Shown: piece after piece, positions 37,888 through 47,517 of the stretch
Layout: each line of letters starts with the position of its first letter
Numbering within the stretch: position 1 is the stretch's first letter
DNA from: Pseudoxanthomonas kalamensis DSM 18571
Lineage (GTDB): Bacteria > Pseudomonadota > Gammaproteobacteria > Xanthomonadales > Xanthomonadaceae
Direction of reading: 5' to 3'
Length of the DNA: 64,000 bases
NCBI RefSeq assembly: GCF_010211745.1
Contig: NZ_PDWQ01000003.1
Coordinates: 186,001 to 250,000 of the forward strand
The notes under the pieces: model-generated
The model's database searches: none
The model's input: only the letters and a program-made list of their open reading frames with translations
Told to the model about the DNA's origin: nothing
Position numbers and translations under genes: made by a program

Positions 37888-38654
37888 GCCGGCGGATCAT
37901 TCCCTGCCTGGACGTGCGCGCCGGCCGCGTGGTCAAGGGCGTGCGCTTCCGCGACCACGTCGACATGGGCAACATCGTCGAACTGGCGCTGCGCTATCGC
38001 GATGCCGGTGCCGACGAGCTGGTGTTCTACGACATCGGCGCCAGCCCGGAGGGTCGCTCGGTCGATTACGCCTGGGTCGAGCGCGTTTCCAGCCTGCTGG
38101 ACATCCCGTTCTGCGTCGCCGGCGGTATTCGCGACGTCGCTACCGCACGCGCGGTGCTGTATGCCGGCGCGGACAAGATTTCGGTCAATACGCCGGCGCT
38201 GGAACGGCCGTTGCTGATCTCGGAGCTGGCCGAAGCCTTCGGCGTGCAGTGCGTGGTGGTCGGCATCGACTCGGTGCGCGAGGCCGACGGCGAATGGCGA
38301 GTGCGCCAGTACACCGGCGATCCGTCGAAGATGCGCGCGGCCGGCTTGCGGACTCTGGACTGGGCGCAACAGGCGCAGGCGCTGGGAGCGGGGGAGATCG
38401 TGCTGAACTGCATGGACAGCGACGGTGTGCGCCGCGGTTACGATATCGAACAGCTGTCGGCGGTGCGCGAATCGTGCACGGTGCCGCTGATCGCATCCGG
38501 CGGCGCCGGCGAATGCGCGCATTTCGCCGAAGCCTTCAGCCAGGCCGACGTCGATGGCGCGCTGGCTGCCAGCGTGTTCCACAGCGGCAGCATTGCCATC
38601 CCGGCATTGAAGGATTACCTGCACGAACAGGGTATCGAGGTGCGTCGTGACTGA
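37881..38654 (+). CDS. hisF: Imidazole glycerol phosphate synthase, cyclase subunit
   Basis: HisF is the barrel partner of HisH and makes IGP and AICAR from PRFAR and ammonia. The 257-residue product starts [20 protein letters not shown] with the catalytic Asp in CLDVRAG. FVAGGIR-type phosphate loop residues appear in [20 protein letters not shown], the second catalytic Asp is in [14 protein letters not shown] near 172-185, and [11 protein letters not shown] follows. Overlaps of 7 bp with hisA and 8 bp with hisIE show tight coupling. Confidence 0.96.
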   Translation: MLSRRIIPCLDVRAGRVVKGVRFRDHVDMGNIVELALRYRDAGADELVFYDIGASPEGRSVDYAWVERVSSLLDIPFCVAGGIRDVATARAVLYAGADKISVNTPALERPLLISELAEAFGVQCVVVGIDSVREADGEWRVRQYTGDPSKMRAAGLRTLDWAQQAQALGAGEIVLNCMDSDGVRRGYDIEQLSAVRESCTVPLIASGGAGECAHFAEAFSQADVDGALAASVFHSGSIAIPALKDYLHEQGIEVRRD

Positions 38655-39255
38655 TTTTTCCGGACAGCCCGACTGGAACAAGGGTGGAGGCCTGCTGCCG
38701 GCCATCGTGCAGGATGCCGACAATCTGCGCGTGCTGATGCTGGGCTACATGAATGCTGAAGCGCTGCAGGCGACCCGCAGCAGCGGCAAGGTGACCTTCT
38801 ACAGCCGCAGCAAGCAGCGGCTGTGGACCAAGGGCGAGAGTTCCGGGCACTTCCTCGACCTGGTTGATGTGCAACTGGATTGCGATGCGGACACCTTGCT
38901 CGTACTGGCGCGGCCGAACGGGCCGACTTGCCACCTGCAACGCCCCAGTTGCTTTCCGCAAGCGCCGGGTGGCTTTCTGCAGGAACTTGATGCGCTGATC
39001 GCCGGTCGCCAGCGCGAATTGCCCGAAGGCAGCTACACCACGCGCCTGTTCGAGGGCGGCGTGCGCCGGGTCGCGCAGAAGGTCGGCGAGGAAGGGGTGG
39101 AAACCGCACTGGCCGCGGTGGCGCAGGACGACGACGATCTGCTCGGCGAAAGCGCTGACCTGCTGTACCACCTGCTGGTGCTGCTGCGCACGCGCGGGCT
39201 GTCACTGGCCGACGCGGTACGGGTGCTGGAGCAGCGGCACGCGGAAAAGGGATAA
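38647..39255 (+). CDS. hisI: Bifunctional phosphoribosyl-AMP cyclohydrolase / phosphoribosyl-ATP pyrophosphatase
   Basis: The 202-residue fusion performs steps two and three of histidine synthesis. The N-terminal cyclohydrolase (about 1-110) has [20 protein letters not shown], the [19 protein letters not shown] motif and metal-binding [10 protein letters not shown]. The C-terminal HisE-type helical domain (about 115-202) has [20 protein letters not shown] and [17 protein letters not shown], with the conserved Glu/Asp metal ligands. It is the last his gene, and no terminator is evident before the next gene 31 bp later. Confidence 0.95.
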   Translation: MTDFSGQPDWNKGGGLLPAIVQDADNLRVLMLGYMNAEALQATRSSGKVTFYSRSKQRLWTKGESSGHFLDLVDVQLDCDADTLLVLARPNGPTCHLQRPSCFPQAPGGFLQELDALIAGRQRELPEGSYTTRLFEGGVRRVAQKVGEEGVETALAAVAQDDDDLLGESADLLYHLLVLLRTRGLSLADAVRVLEQRHAEKG

Positions 39256-39286
39256 TCGGGGCGGGTCCAGACGAGCGGGGTGGCGA

Positions 39287-40861
39287 GTGCGGTTGCTTCT
39301 GACGGTGGCGATGCTATGCCTGCTGCTGGCGCCGGTGCCGGCGGCGATCGGCAAGTCGTGCAGTGACTTCGTGTTCCGTGACGACAATGGCGACGGTCAC
39401 CGACAGCCGGGAGAACCCGGCATCGGCGGGGTCATGGTGTCGGACGGCATCACGGTGTCGACGACCGGCGACGATGGCCGCTATCGCCTGCCGTGGCGCG
39501 CGGCCGCGACCGTATTCGTGATCAAGCCGGCCGGTTACCGCCTGCCCGAACGTGTCAATGGCCTGCCGGACTTCTGGTTCAACCTGCGCGAGAACCGGGC
39601 GCCAAAAACGAAGTACGGCGGCTTGAAGGACACGCTGCGCAGTTGTCGCGGTTTCGCCCTGCAGCCGGCGGCCGACGATGGCAATGCTGGCGATGTGCTG
39701 CTGTTCTCCGACACCCAGGTCAAGAACCTGACCGATGTCGGCTATTACGCACGCAGCGTCATCGAGCCCTTGCTCGCGCAGCCGAAGGCGCGACTGGGGC
39801 TGACGACCGGCGATGTGGTCAACGACGACCTGTCGCTGTATCCGGCGATGAACGCGCAGACGCGCCGGCTGGGCGTGCCATGGCTGCACATCCCCGGCAA
39901 TCACGACCTGGATTTCGACGTGGCCAGCGACGCCGATTCGCTGCGCAGTTACCGCAACACCTTCGGGCCGGACACCTTCGCCGCCGAGTACGCCGATGCG
40001 GTATTCGTCGGCCTGGACGACGTGATCTACCTGCCGGGGCAGTCACCCTCCTACCAGGGCGGCCTGCGCGAGGACCAGTTCGCTTTCCTGAAGGCTTACC
40101 TGCCGACGCTGGGGAAGGATCGATTGCTGGTGATTGGCGTGCACATTCCGTTCTTCGAGGAAGGCCCGCGCGGCTTCCGCGTCGCCGATCGCGAGCGCCT
40201 GTTCGCCCTGCTGCAGGAATTCCCGCACGTGCTGCTGCTCAGCGGGCACACCCACAACCAGCGCCACTACTACCACGGTGCCGCCAGTGGTTGGCACGGT
40301 GCGCAACCGCTGCACGAGTACAACATGGGCGCGATCTGCGGTTCGTACTGGTCCGGGGTCAAGGATGCGGACGGCATTCCCGACGGCACCATGTCCGACG
40401 GCACGCCGAAGGGGTACGCAAGATTGAAGATCGGTGCCGGCAGTGAATATGCGCTGTCATGGCATCCCTCGCACGATCCGCAGGCGACGATGACCGTGCA
40501 TGCGCCACGCGTGTTGCGCCAGGGTGCGTACCCGGCCTGGGGCGTGTTCGCCAATGTATACATGGGCCAGGACGACACCCGGGTGGAATATCGCGTCGAC
40601 GGCGGCGAGTGGAAGCCGATGAGGCGGGTGCTGCAGCCGGATCCGGCGCTGCTGGCGGAAAACATGGCCGACGACCTGGCCGAGCAGTTGCGCGGCTTCG
40701 ACCGTTCGCCCGAGGCCGATCCTTCGCAGCACCTGTGGCGCGGCGCCTTGCCGACCACGCTGGCCGAGGGCGAGCACGAGATCGAGGTGCGGGCCTTCGA
40801 TCGCTGGCAGGGCGAACAACGGGGTTCGACCCACTATCGATTGCAGACAGCCGAACCTTGA
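39287..40861 (+). CDS. Secreted calcineurin-like metallophosphoesterase
   Basis: The 524-residue protein starts at GTG 39287 and has a signal peptide (MRLLLTVAMLCLLLAPVPAA IGK). An N-terminal prealbumin-like or carboxypeptidase-regulatory domain (about 25-95) contains RDDNGDGHRQPGEPGIGGVM. The phosphoesterase core has LLFSDTQV, LTTGDVVNDD, IPGNHDLD, VIGVHIPF and LLSGHTHNQ. The first motif is DTQ rather than the usual D-x-H. A C-terminal beta domain (about 400-520) resembles MetallophosC. This three-domain layout occurs in periplasmic phosphoesterases of unknown substrate. It lies downstream of hisIE, perhaps by read-through, but has no obvious link to histidine. Confidence 0.85.
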   Translation: MRLLLTVAMLCLLLAPVPAAIGKSCSDFVFRDDNGDGHRQPGEPGIGGVMVSDGITVSTTGDDGRYRLPWRAAATVFVIKPAGYRLPERVNGLPDFWFNLRENRAPKTKYGGLKDTLRSCRGFALQPAADDGNAGDVLLFSDTQVKNLTDVGYYARSVIEPLLAQPKARLGLTTGDVVNDDLSLYPAMNAQTRRLGVPWLHIPGNHDLDFDVASDADSLRSYRNTFGPDTFAAEYADAVFVGLDDVIYLPGQSPSYQGGLREDQFAFLKAYLPTLGKDRLLVIGVHIPFFEEGPRGFRVADRERLFALLQEFPHVLLLSGHTHNQRHYYHGAASGWHGAQPLHEYNMGAICGSYWSGVKDADGIPDGTMSDGTPKGYARLKIGAGSEYALSWHPSHDPQATMTVHAPRVLRQGAYPAWGVFANVYMGQDDTRVEYRVDGGEWKPMRRVLQPDPALLAENMADDLAEQLRGFDRSPEADPSQHLWRGALPTTLAEGEHEIEVRAFDRWQGEQRGSTHYRLQTAEP

Positions 40862-40931
40862 GCGCAGGGTCGGCTGCAGAGGGCAAGGATCCGTAAGCGG
40901 GCAGGACAGCTGAGTTGCCGCAAGTCGGTGG

Positions 40932-41807
40932 TCAGCGCAGCAACCCGCTCAGCCGTTTTGCGGAATTCCACAATCCGGATTTCATCGTAACCCCGGGAGC
41001 ATCCATCGCGGCACGCCGGGGCGACATTCCAAGCTTTCGCATCCACGGCCGACTGTGGTGGTTGAACATCAGTGCACGCATCAACTCGCGTGTGCGCTCG
41101 GTGTTGAATATGATCGATAGCGAGATGGAAACGTCGTCGCTGCCGTTGCGCACATGGTGGCCGGCGGCGAAGGGGATGTGCAGCACCTGTCCTGGGTTGA
41201 AGCCAAAGGTCTGTCCCAGTTCAGCGGTTTCCGGACGCCAGGCCGGGCGGCGCCCGCTGCAGGCGAAGAAGTGTTCGGCGTCCTCGTCGCTGACCACGCG
41301 CGCATCCCAGGGCGGAAACACGGTGACTTCCTTGCTGCCGCGGAACTGCAACAGGAAGGTCGAATAGCGGTCGATATGGAACGGGGTGACGCTATTGGGC
41401 GAGGCGATGAACATGTACAGCATCGGGTCCTCGATCTCGCCGTCGATGCCGGCGGCGCGGGCGATGCTGCGCACATCGTCCAGCAGATCCCGCATCAGCG
41501 GCTGGAACGAGGCGTCGGCTTCGGGCTTGCGCACCATGATGTAGGCGTCGGTAGTCCGCAGTTGTTCCAGGGTCGCTTCCAGACTCAGCTCCGGCCGGTG
41601 CTCGAGGTGTGCGCGGTCGAAATTGTCGCCCTTTTCAAGGCGGCCATTGGAATGGAATACCTGATCGGACGGAAGCCGCGGGAGTACGGCGGACAGGTTG
41701 TCCAGGGACAACGCGGGATGGCCCAGCAGGGTATGGCGGAAAACGAACGCCTCCCGGTCGAGCGATTCGTACGACGTCTCAGCCTCGAAACATTTCAGCC
41801 CTTGCAC
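40932..41807 (-). CDS. JmjC/cupin-like domain protein
   Basis: The 291-residue protein has a cupin_8/JmjC-like jelly-roll core. SVTPFHIDRYSTFLLQFRGS carries the H-x-D metal pair, followed by KEVTVFPPWDARVV and, after about 60 residues, the distal histidine in GQVLHIPFAAGHHVRNGSDD. These are the usual Fe(II) ligands of 2-oxoglutarate oxygenases, with an Arg/Lys-rich strand nearby. It could be a protein hydroxylase or act in tailoring of a small molecule; the substrate is unknown. No ATG exists near the N-terminus, so GTG 41807 is taken as start with some doubt. It is downstream of mtnC on the same strand across a 69-bp gap. Confidence 0.8.
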   Translation of the reverse strand: MQGLKCFEAETSYESLDREAFVFRHTLLGHPALSLDNLSAVLPRLPSDQVFHSNGRLEKGDNFDRAHLEHRPELSLEATLEQLRTTDAYIMVRKPEADASFQPLMRDLLDDVRSIARAAGIDGEIEDPMLYMFIASPNSVTPFHIDRYSTFLLQFRGSKEVTVFPPWDARVVSDEDAEHFFACSGRRPAWRPETAELGQTFGFNPGQVLHIPFAAGHHVRNGSDDVSISLSIIFNTERTRELMRALMFNHHSRPWMRKLGMSPRRAAMDAPGVTMKSGLWNSAKRLSGLLR

Positions 41808-41876
41808 GCGCGGATCCCCTGTTTGTCCTTCGGGAAGGGTTAACGGAGCGCGGACCGGGTTCCGGCCAGCCGGTGG

Positions 41877-42587
41877 TCAGGCGTCCGGGAACGTTGGGAT
41901 TTCCATCAAGCTTTGCGTGCGGCGATGGCCGTTCGCGGCATCGCCTTCGCGTGGTACCGGATGGTCGGCGATACGGTCGATCAGGAGCGTCTGCAGGCCG
42001 GCTTCGCGGGCGGCGTCGAGTTCCTCGACCACATCGGACAGGAACAGGATCCGCCCGGCCGGCAGGCCGATGGCCTCGGCGATGCGCCGGTAGCTGTCGG
42101 CCTCGCGCTTGCCGCCGGTGGTGGTGTCGAACCAGCCGGAGAACATCCCGCTGAGGTCGCCGGCGTCGCTGTGGCCGAACAGCAGTTTCTGCGCCGGCAC
42201 CGAGCCGGAGGAATAGACGTACAGCGGCAGGCCTTGCGCGTGCCAGCGACGCAGCACTTCGACGGCGTCCGGATAGACGTGTGCGGTGAAGTCGGCATTG
42301 CGGTAGCCGGCGCTCCAGACCATGCCCTGCAGCGCCTTCAGCGCGGTGTGCTTGCGGTCCTGGTCGATCCAGCCTTGCAGCGTCTCCACGATGACCTCGT
42401 CGCTACAGATGCCGCCGCATTCGACCGCCACCGCGTCCAGCCACTGCCGTACCTGCGGCTCCTGTCCGTGCTCGCGGACGAAGCCGGGCAGGGCACGGCG
42501 GGCATAGGGGAACAGCACGTCCTTGACGAACGAGATCGAGGATGTGGTGCCCTCGATGTCGGTCAGGATGGCGCCGATCCCGTTCAA
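41877..42587 (-). CDS. mtnC: Enolase-phosphatase E1 (methionine salvage)
   Basis: MtnC is a HAD enzyme that enolises and dephosphorylates 2,3-diketo-5-methylthiopentyl-1-phosphate to acireductone. The 236-residue product has the nucleophile region [20 protein letters not shown], with catalytic Asp at [23 protein letters not shown] near 115-133, and [18 protein letters not shown] near 185-202. The best start is TTG at 42587, because its T-T-G-A overlaps the mtnD stop codon by 4 bp; no ATG precedes the conserved N-terminus until the frame is deep inside mtnD. Acts between mtnB and mtnD. Confidence 0.93.
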   Translation of the reverse strand: MNGIGAILTDIEGTTSSISFVKDVLFPYARRALPGFVREHGQEPQVRQWLDAVAVECGGICSDEVIVETLQGWIDQDRKHTALKALQGMVWSAGYRNADFTAHVYPDAVEVLRRWHAQGLPLYVYSSGSVPAQKLLFGHSDAGDLSGMFSGWFDTTTGGKREADSYRRIAEAIGLPAGRILFLSDVVEELDAAREAGLQTLLIDRIADHPVPREGDAANGHRRTQSLMEIPTFPDA

Positions 42588-43141
42588 ACGGAGGCTTCCG
42601 GCGTGTAGCGCGGGAAGCGCCCGGCAATGTCGCTGCCGGTAAAATGGCCGATCCAGCCATCGGGCTGCTGGAAGAATCGGATCGCGACGAAGCGGGGTTC
42701 GGCACCCATGTCGAACCAGTGGGTGATGCCGTCCGGCACCGAGATCAGGTCGTCCTTGCAGCACTCGATTTCGTAGATCTTGTCGCCCACGTGCAGGGTG
42801 AACAGACCGGCGCCATCGACGAAGAAGCGCACCTCGTCTTCCTGGTGGTAGTGCTCTTCGAGGAACTTGGCGCGTGCGGCTTCCTTGTTCGGGTTGTCCG
42901 GGGCGATGCTGACCACATCAACAGTGGTGAAGCCGCGTTCGGCGGAAATGCGCTCGATGTCGGCGCGGTAGGCATCCATGACTGCTTCCGGCGAAGCGCC
43001 GGCGGCGATCGGTTTGCCCGCGGTCCAGCGCTCGAAGGTCACGCCGATGGCGCGCAGTTCGTCGGCGATCGCCTCCGGGTCGTGGCTGGCGAACTCGGGC
43101 GTGGCCGGGTCGTTTTCGGAAAAGATTCGCAGGCGGCTCAT
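42584..43141 (-). CDS. mtnD: Acireductone dioxygenase
   Basis: MtnD oxidises acireductone; the Fe form gives the methionine precursor 2-keto-4-methylthiobutyrate, and a Ni form can give methylthiopropionate and CO. The 185-residue cupin has the metal-ligand motif [15 protein letters not shown] near 95-109 (two His and a Glu) and a distal His in [12 protein letters not shown] near 136-147. Length matches the 180-residue family. It overlaps mtnC by 4 bp and follows mtnB after 96 bp on the minus strand. Confidence 0.95.
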   Translation of the reverse strand: MSRLRIFSENDPATPEFASHDPEAIADELRAIGVTFERWTAGKPIAAGASPEAVMDAYRADIERISAERGFTTVDVVSIAPDNPNKEAARAKFLEEHYHQEDEVRFFVDGAGLFTLHVGDKIYEIECCKDDLISVPDGITHWFDMGAEPRFVAIRFFQQPDGWIGHFTGSDIAGRFPRYTPEASV

Positions 43142-43237
43142 GCCGGCAACTCCGCGGCGGAAACAGTGGGGCGCTAGGGTAGCAAAAGCCTGCTGCTGCC
43201 TCGATGAAGCGGGGTTTTCCGCCGGCGCCTGGGACGA

Positions 43238-43879
43238 TCAGCAGCGCACGCCCAGCTTGCGCAGCTCCAACTCGCAATGCAGCAGGAATTCGAAGGCTTC
43301 CAGGTGTCGGCGCGCCTCGGTCATGTCGCGGCCCCAGGCGTACAGGCCGTGGCCATCGATCAGGTAGCCCCATAGCGGTCGTTCGTCGAGCAGGGCATCA
43401 ACCTGCGCGGCCAGCACGTCCATGTCCTGGGTGTTGGCGAACACCGGCACGTCGATCGCGGCTTCGTGGGTGGCATTGCCGTGGAAGGCTTTCAGCAGTT
43501 CGTAGCCTTCCAGCCGCACGTGGCCTTGGCCGGCGTACAGCCGTGAAGCCACGGTCTGCACCGGCGAATGCGTGTGCAGCACACAGCCGACCTCGGCAAA
43601 ACGGCGGTACAGCCGGGTGTGCAGCAGGGTTTCGGCCGACGGACGCAGTTCGGTGGCCACCGGCTGGCCGTCCAGGTCGACCACCATGATGTCGTCCTCG
43701 GACAACCTGCCCTTGTCGCGCCCGGAGACGGTGATCGCAGCGTGGCTCTCGTCCAGTCGCAGCGAGAAGTTGCTGCTGGTCGCCGGTGTCCAGCCGGCGC
43801 GGGCCAGTTCGGTGATGTTGTCGATCAGCGACCGCGCCAGCGTGCGCAGGCGCGCGGCATCGTAGGGGAGGGTGTTCAT
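43238..43879 (-). CDS. mtnB: Methylthioribulose-1-phosphate dehydratase
   Basis: MtnB is a class II aldolase-fold zinc enzyme that dehydrates methylthioribulose-1-phosphate. The 213-residue product has [13 protein letters not shown] near 31-43, the zinc ligands in [12 protein letters not shown] near 99-110, the catalytic Glu in [11 protein letters not shown] and a third zinc His in [13 protein letters not shown] near 172-184. It is the first of the mtnB-mtnD-mtnC set. The preceding steps (mtnN, mtnK, mtnA) are not in this window. Confidence 0.93.
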   Translation of the reverse strand: MNTLPYDAARLRTLARSLIDNITELARAGWTPATSSNFSLRLDESHAAITVSGRDKGRLSEDDIMVVDLDGQPVATELRPSAETLLHTRLYRRFAEVGCVLHTHSPVQTVASRLYAGQGHVRLEGYELLKAFHGNATHEAAIDVPVFANTQDMDVLAAQVDALLDERPLWGYLIDGHGLYAWGRDMTEARRHLEAFEFLLHCELELRKLGVRC

Positions 43880-43899
43880 GGCGCGAAGTTTACTGCGCC

Positions 43900-45201
43900 T
43901 TACTGCGCTGGCGGCCGGGAACCGCGGGCGAAACCGCGATAGGCCGCCCAGGCCAGCAACGCGATTACCAGGCCGCCGACCAGGGTCTTGCCCGGCGTGG
44001 AATAGACCAGCAGTCCGCAGGCGATCAGCGCGCCCATGCCTAGCATGCGTTCGCGCGAAGTCGCCGGTCGCTGCGGCGTGCCCAGCAGCAGGCTCAGGCC
44101 GGCGGCGGCGTAGGCCATCACCACCAGGATCACCACCATCTCAATCAGCGTCTCGAACTGTCCGGACACCGTCGGCGACAGGGTCAATACAGCCAGCACG
44201 GTCATGGCCGACGCGATGATGAACAATCCGGCACCGGCAGAGCCGTTGCGACCCAGCCGGCCGAACACCGCCGGCAGGAAGCCACGCTGGGCGGCGCGGG
44301 CGCCGGATTCGCCGGTCACCAGCATCCATCCTCCCAGAGTGCCGCTGGCTTTCAGCGCGGCGGCGGCGGCGATTAGCGGCACCGCCCATGCGCCGAACAT
44401 CTTGCCGGCGACCAGCGCGAACGGCGCGCTGGATTCGGCCAGCTCGGCTGCCGGCACGATACCCATCATCAAGACAGAGGACACCAGGTAGACCACGCCG
44501 GCGATGGCAATGCCGCCGATGGTCGCGCGCGGCACGTTGCGGTCCGGGTCGTCGACCACGCCGGCGACCATCGCCCCGGTTTCCAGGCCGACGAAGGCCC
44601 AGAAGATCGGCGCCAGCGAATGCATCACCACCGACAGGTCCGATTCGCCAGACAGATTCCAGGCCGCGCGATACACGTCGGGGTCGAAATAGGCCCAGCC
44701 GGCGGTCAGGATCACCACGACTGGAAGCAGACCCAGCACCACGCACATCGACTGGAAGCGCGCAATCGGGCGCGGGCCGAGCAGGTTCAGCGCGAACATC
44801 AGCCAGATCAGCGCGATCTGGCCGCCCAGGCGCACGCCGGGGCTGTCCTCGATCGGCAGCAGGATCACCAGGTAGCCGAACGCGGCCACGGCAATCGCGT
44901 TGTTGCCGATCCACGAGGACACCCAGTACATGGTCGTGGCCAGGAAGCTGGCGTCGCGGCCCAGCGATGGACGCACGTAGTCGTCCGGCGACTGCAATTC
45001 GGGGTGGTGCCTGGCCAGTCGCGCGAATGCGCTGCCCAACATCATCGCCAGCACCGTGCACAGCAGCCAGCTCAGCGCGGTCACGCCGCCGGACTTGGCC
45101 AGGGTTGCCGGCAGCAGGAAGAAGCCCGAGCCGATCATGTTGTTGGCGACGACGAAGGTGGCCAGGACCGGGCCGATCTTGCGGGCGGAGGTCGCGCTCA
45201 T
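43900..45201 (-). CDS. APC-family amino acid permease (AdiC/PotE-like)
   Basis: An inner-membrane transporter of 433 residues with about twelve hydrophobic helices. The first helix contains [23 protein letters not shown], the unwound G-S/T-G substrate-backbone motif of the APC superfamily. The later segment [20 protein letters not shown] near 203-222 is the matching helix 6, and [11 protein letters not shown]-like [15 protein letters not shown] follows. Sequence style is closest to basic amino acid or polyamine antiporters, but substrate is not determinable. A second APC permease gene lies 70 bp upstream on the same strand, probably in the same transcript. Confidence 0.85.
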   Translation of the reverse strand: MSATSARKIGPVLATFVVANNMIGSGFFLLPATLAKSGGVTALSWLLCTVLAMMLGSAFARLARHHPELQSPDDYVRPSLGRDASFLATTMYWVSSWIGNNAIAVAAFGYLVILLPIEDSPGVRLGGQIALIWLMFALNLLGPRPIARFQSMCVVLGLLPVVVILTAGWAYFDPDVYRAAWNLSGESDLSVVMHSLAPIFWAFVGLETGAMVAGVVDDPDRNVPRATIGGIAIAGVVYLVSSVLMMGIVPAAELAESSAPFALVAGKMFGAWAVPLIAAAAALKASGTLGGWMLVTGESGARAAQRGFLPAVFGRLGRNGSAGAGLFIIASAMTVLAVLTLSPTVSGQFETLIEMVVILVVMAYAAAGLSLLLGTPQRPATSRERMLGMGALIACGLLVYSTPGKTLVGGLVIALLAWAAYRGFARGSRPPAQ

Positions 45202-45271
45202 GTCAGAAGGATTCCCGGGGATGGAAGCGCGGCGGCCGGCGCTGGGCCGGCCGCTGTGCGGATTGTTCGGG

Positions 45272-46744
45272 TCAGCCTGCGTTGCGCAGCTTGCTGTGGC
45301 GGTAGCCGTAGCCGAAGTAGATGAACAGGCCCAGCACGGTCCAGCCGACGAAGATCTTCCAGTGCTCGGTGAACGGCTGCCAGAACAGGTACAGGCAGGC
45401 CACCACGCCGAGCGGGCTGACCACAATGGCCAGCGGTACCCGGAACGGCCGCGGCAGCTCCGGGCGGGTGTAGCGCAGGACCAGCACGCCGGCGCAGACC
45501 GTGGCGAAGGCCAGCAAGGTGCCCATCGAGACCAGTTCGCCGAGCACGTTCAGCGGCATCAGGCCGGCCAGCAGGCAGGCCAGCACACCGACGAAGATGG
45601 TGCCGATGTACGGCGTCTGGTACTTCGGATGGACCTTGCCGAACAACTTGGGAAGCAGGCCGTCGCGCGACATCGAATAGAAGATGCGCGGCTGCGCCAT
45701 CAGCATCACCAGGATCACCGAGGACAGGCCGGCGATGGCGCCGATTTCGGTGGCGGTCTTCAGCCACGACAGCGCGGGGAAGGGTTCGATGGCGGTGACT
45801 ACCGGCTTGGCGGTGTTCAGCAGCGTGTAGCTGGTCATGCCGGTCATGACCGCGCAGACCACGATGTAGATGATGGTGCAGATTACCAGTGAGCCGAGGA
45901 TGCCGATCGGCATGTCGCGCTGCGGGTTCTTGGCCTCGCCGGCGGCGGTGGAGACTGCATCGAAGCCGATGTAGGCGAAGAACACGATCGCCGCCGCACG
46001 GGTGATGCCGTCCCAGCCGAACTTGCCCGGTCCCTGCGCTTCGGGGATGAACGGGGTCCAGTTCGCTGGATCGATGTACTGGATGCCGAAGCCGATGAAG
46101 GCGGCGATGACCAGCACCTTGATCGCTACGACCACGGCATTGACCGTGGCTGACTGGGTGATGCCGCGATAGCACAGGCCGCTGACCGCGGCGACGATGG
46201 CGATCGCCGGCAGGTTGAACAGCGCGCCGGTCGAGACGAACTTGCCGTCCTGCCAGGTGATCGGCGCCTGCGCCAGTTCCGCCGGGAACGGAATGCCCAA
46301 GGTGCTGGTCAGGAAGCTGACCAGATAGCTGGACCAGCCCACTGCGACCGTCGAGGACGCGAACAGGTATTCCAGCACCAGGCACCAGCCGATGAACCAG
46401 GCGACGAACTCGCCGAGGGTCGCGTAGGAATACGAATAGGCGCTGCCGGACACCGGCAGCAGGGCGGCGAATTCGGCGTAGCACAGGCCGGCCAGGGCGC
46501 AGGCGGCGCCGGCCAGCACGAAGCTCAGCATGATCGCCGGGCCGGCATGGTTGGCCGCGGCCTGTCCGGTCAGCACGAAGATGCCGGCGCCGATCACCGC
46601 GCCGATCCCCAGCAGGATCAGGTGGCGCGCATCCAGGGTCCGTTTCAGGGTGGCTTCGCCCTGAAGGCTGCCTTCGACGGGCTCGCCCGCGTCCACATGC
46701 GGCGCCGGTTCCACCGGCTTGACGATGAACAGACCTTTCGACAT
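45272..46744 (-). CDS. APC-family amino acid permease (cationic amino acid transporter-like)
   Basis: The 490-residue protein belongs to the CAT/YfnA branch of the APC superfamily, with twelve to fourteen helices. The N-terminal cytoplasmic segment ends LKRTLDARHLILLGIGAVIG, followed by the helix 1 motif AGIFVLTGQAAANHAGPAIM. FFAYIGFDAVSTAAGEAKNP near 258-277 is the conserved helix 6 and loop, and PRIFYSMSRDGLLPKLFGKV near 353-372 is typical. Likely substrates are cationic or broad amino acids, by family only. It is divergent from the Nudix gene, with 173 bp between them. Confidence 0.88.
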   Translation of the reverse strand: MSKGLFIVKPVEPAPHVDAGEPVEGSLQGEATLKRTLDARHLILLGIGAVIGAGIFVLTGQAAANHAGPAIMLSFVLAGAACALAGLCYAEFAALLPVSGSAYSYSYATLGEFVAWFIGWCLVLEYLFASSTVAVGWSSYLVSFLTSTLGIPFPAELAQAPITWQDGKFVSTGALFNLPAIAIVAAVSGLCYRGITQSATVNAVVVAIKVLVIAAFIGFGIQYIDPANWTPFIPEAQGPGKFGWDGITRAAAIVFFAYIGFDAVSTAAGEAKNPQRDMPIGILGSLVICTIIYIVVCAVMTGMTSYTLLNTAKPVVTAIEPFPALSWLKTATEIGAIAGLSSVILVMLMAQPRIFYSMSRDGLLPKLFGKVHPKYQTPYIGTIFVGVLACLLAGLMPLNVLGELVSMGTLLAFATVCAGVLVLRYTRPELPRPFRVPLAIVVSPLGVVACLYLFWQPFTEHWKIFVGWTVLGLFIYFGYGYRHSKLRNAG

Positions 46745-46917
46745 TCGATGTATCCCCGTGCGTTAGCGATGGAGGTGCCGGCCGCACATCCCGTTCAGGA
46801 ATGTCGTGGGACGGTCGGGCGGTCTGTACCTTGCCAAAGGAGGCCGGAGCGCACAAGCCGCGGCAATGCCGATCGGCGACAATGTACAGGCTCTCCCCGT
46901 TGATGCTCCATGGCGAA

Positions 46918-47517
46918 ATGACCGATTCCAGTGACCCCGTCCGGGTTCTCGGCGTGCTGGCCGAAGACTTGGACGACTATGCCGCGCGCATGCCGGACGA
47001 AGCGGAAACCGCCTCGTTATTCAAGCAGTTGCTGGCCGATGACAGCGCCGATCCCTTCGTCCGCGAACGCCTGACCGGGCATTTCACCGCTTCGGCCTGG
47101 CTGGTCGATGGCAGCGGCGGACGAGTGCTGCTGACCCATCACCGCAAGCTCGGCATCTGGGTGCAGCTGGGCGGCCACGCCGATGGCGACCGCGATCTGA
47201 TGCGGGTCGCGCTGCGCGAGGCGGAGGAGGAGTCGGGACTGGCCGGGCTGATCGTGGAGCCGGGGATATTCGACCTGGACCGGCACTGGATTCCGGAATA
47301 CCGCGGGGTGCCGGCGCATTGGCATTACGATGTGCGCTACGTGGTGCGCACCGGCGGCAGCGAAGCCTTCGTGGTCGGCCCGGAATCGCACGATCTGGCC
47401 TGGCGCGATATCCGCGTGCTGGCCGCGGACCCGGCCACCGACACCTCGTTGCGGCGGATGGCGGACAAATGGCTGCGGCGACAGGCCGTGGCCGGGGAAG
47501 AAGAAGGCGAGGCATGA
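46918..47517 (+). CDS. Nudix hydrolase
   Basis: The 199-residue product has an N-terminal helical region (residues 1-45) and a Nudix domain with the box GGHADGDRDLMRVALREAEE-ESGL near 82-105. The metal-binding REAEEE core is intact. The first conserved Glu of the GX5E pattern is Arg, as the box reads GHADGDR. The family splits nucleoside diphosphate derivatives or related pyrophosphates; the substrate is unknown. ATG 46918 is chosen (MTDSSDPVRVLG); an ATG 15 bp upstream is also possible. Its stop overlaps rlmB by 4 bp, so the pair is coupled. Confidence 0.85.
   Translation: MTDSSDPVRVLGVLAEDLDDYAARMPDEAETASLFKQLLADDSADPFVRERLTGHFTASAWLVDGSGGRVLLTHHRKLGIWVQLGGHADGDRDLMRVALREAEEESGLAGLIVEPGIFDLDRHWIPEYRGVPAHWHYDVRYVVRTGGSEAFVVGPESHDLAWRDIRVLAADPATDTSLRRMADKWLRRQAVAGEEEGEA

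Noticed and set aside
43900-46744. Naming the two APC permeases adiC or by substrate
   Set aside because: Only superfamily motifs are visible; no associated decarboxylase or other context fixes the substrate.
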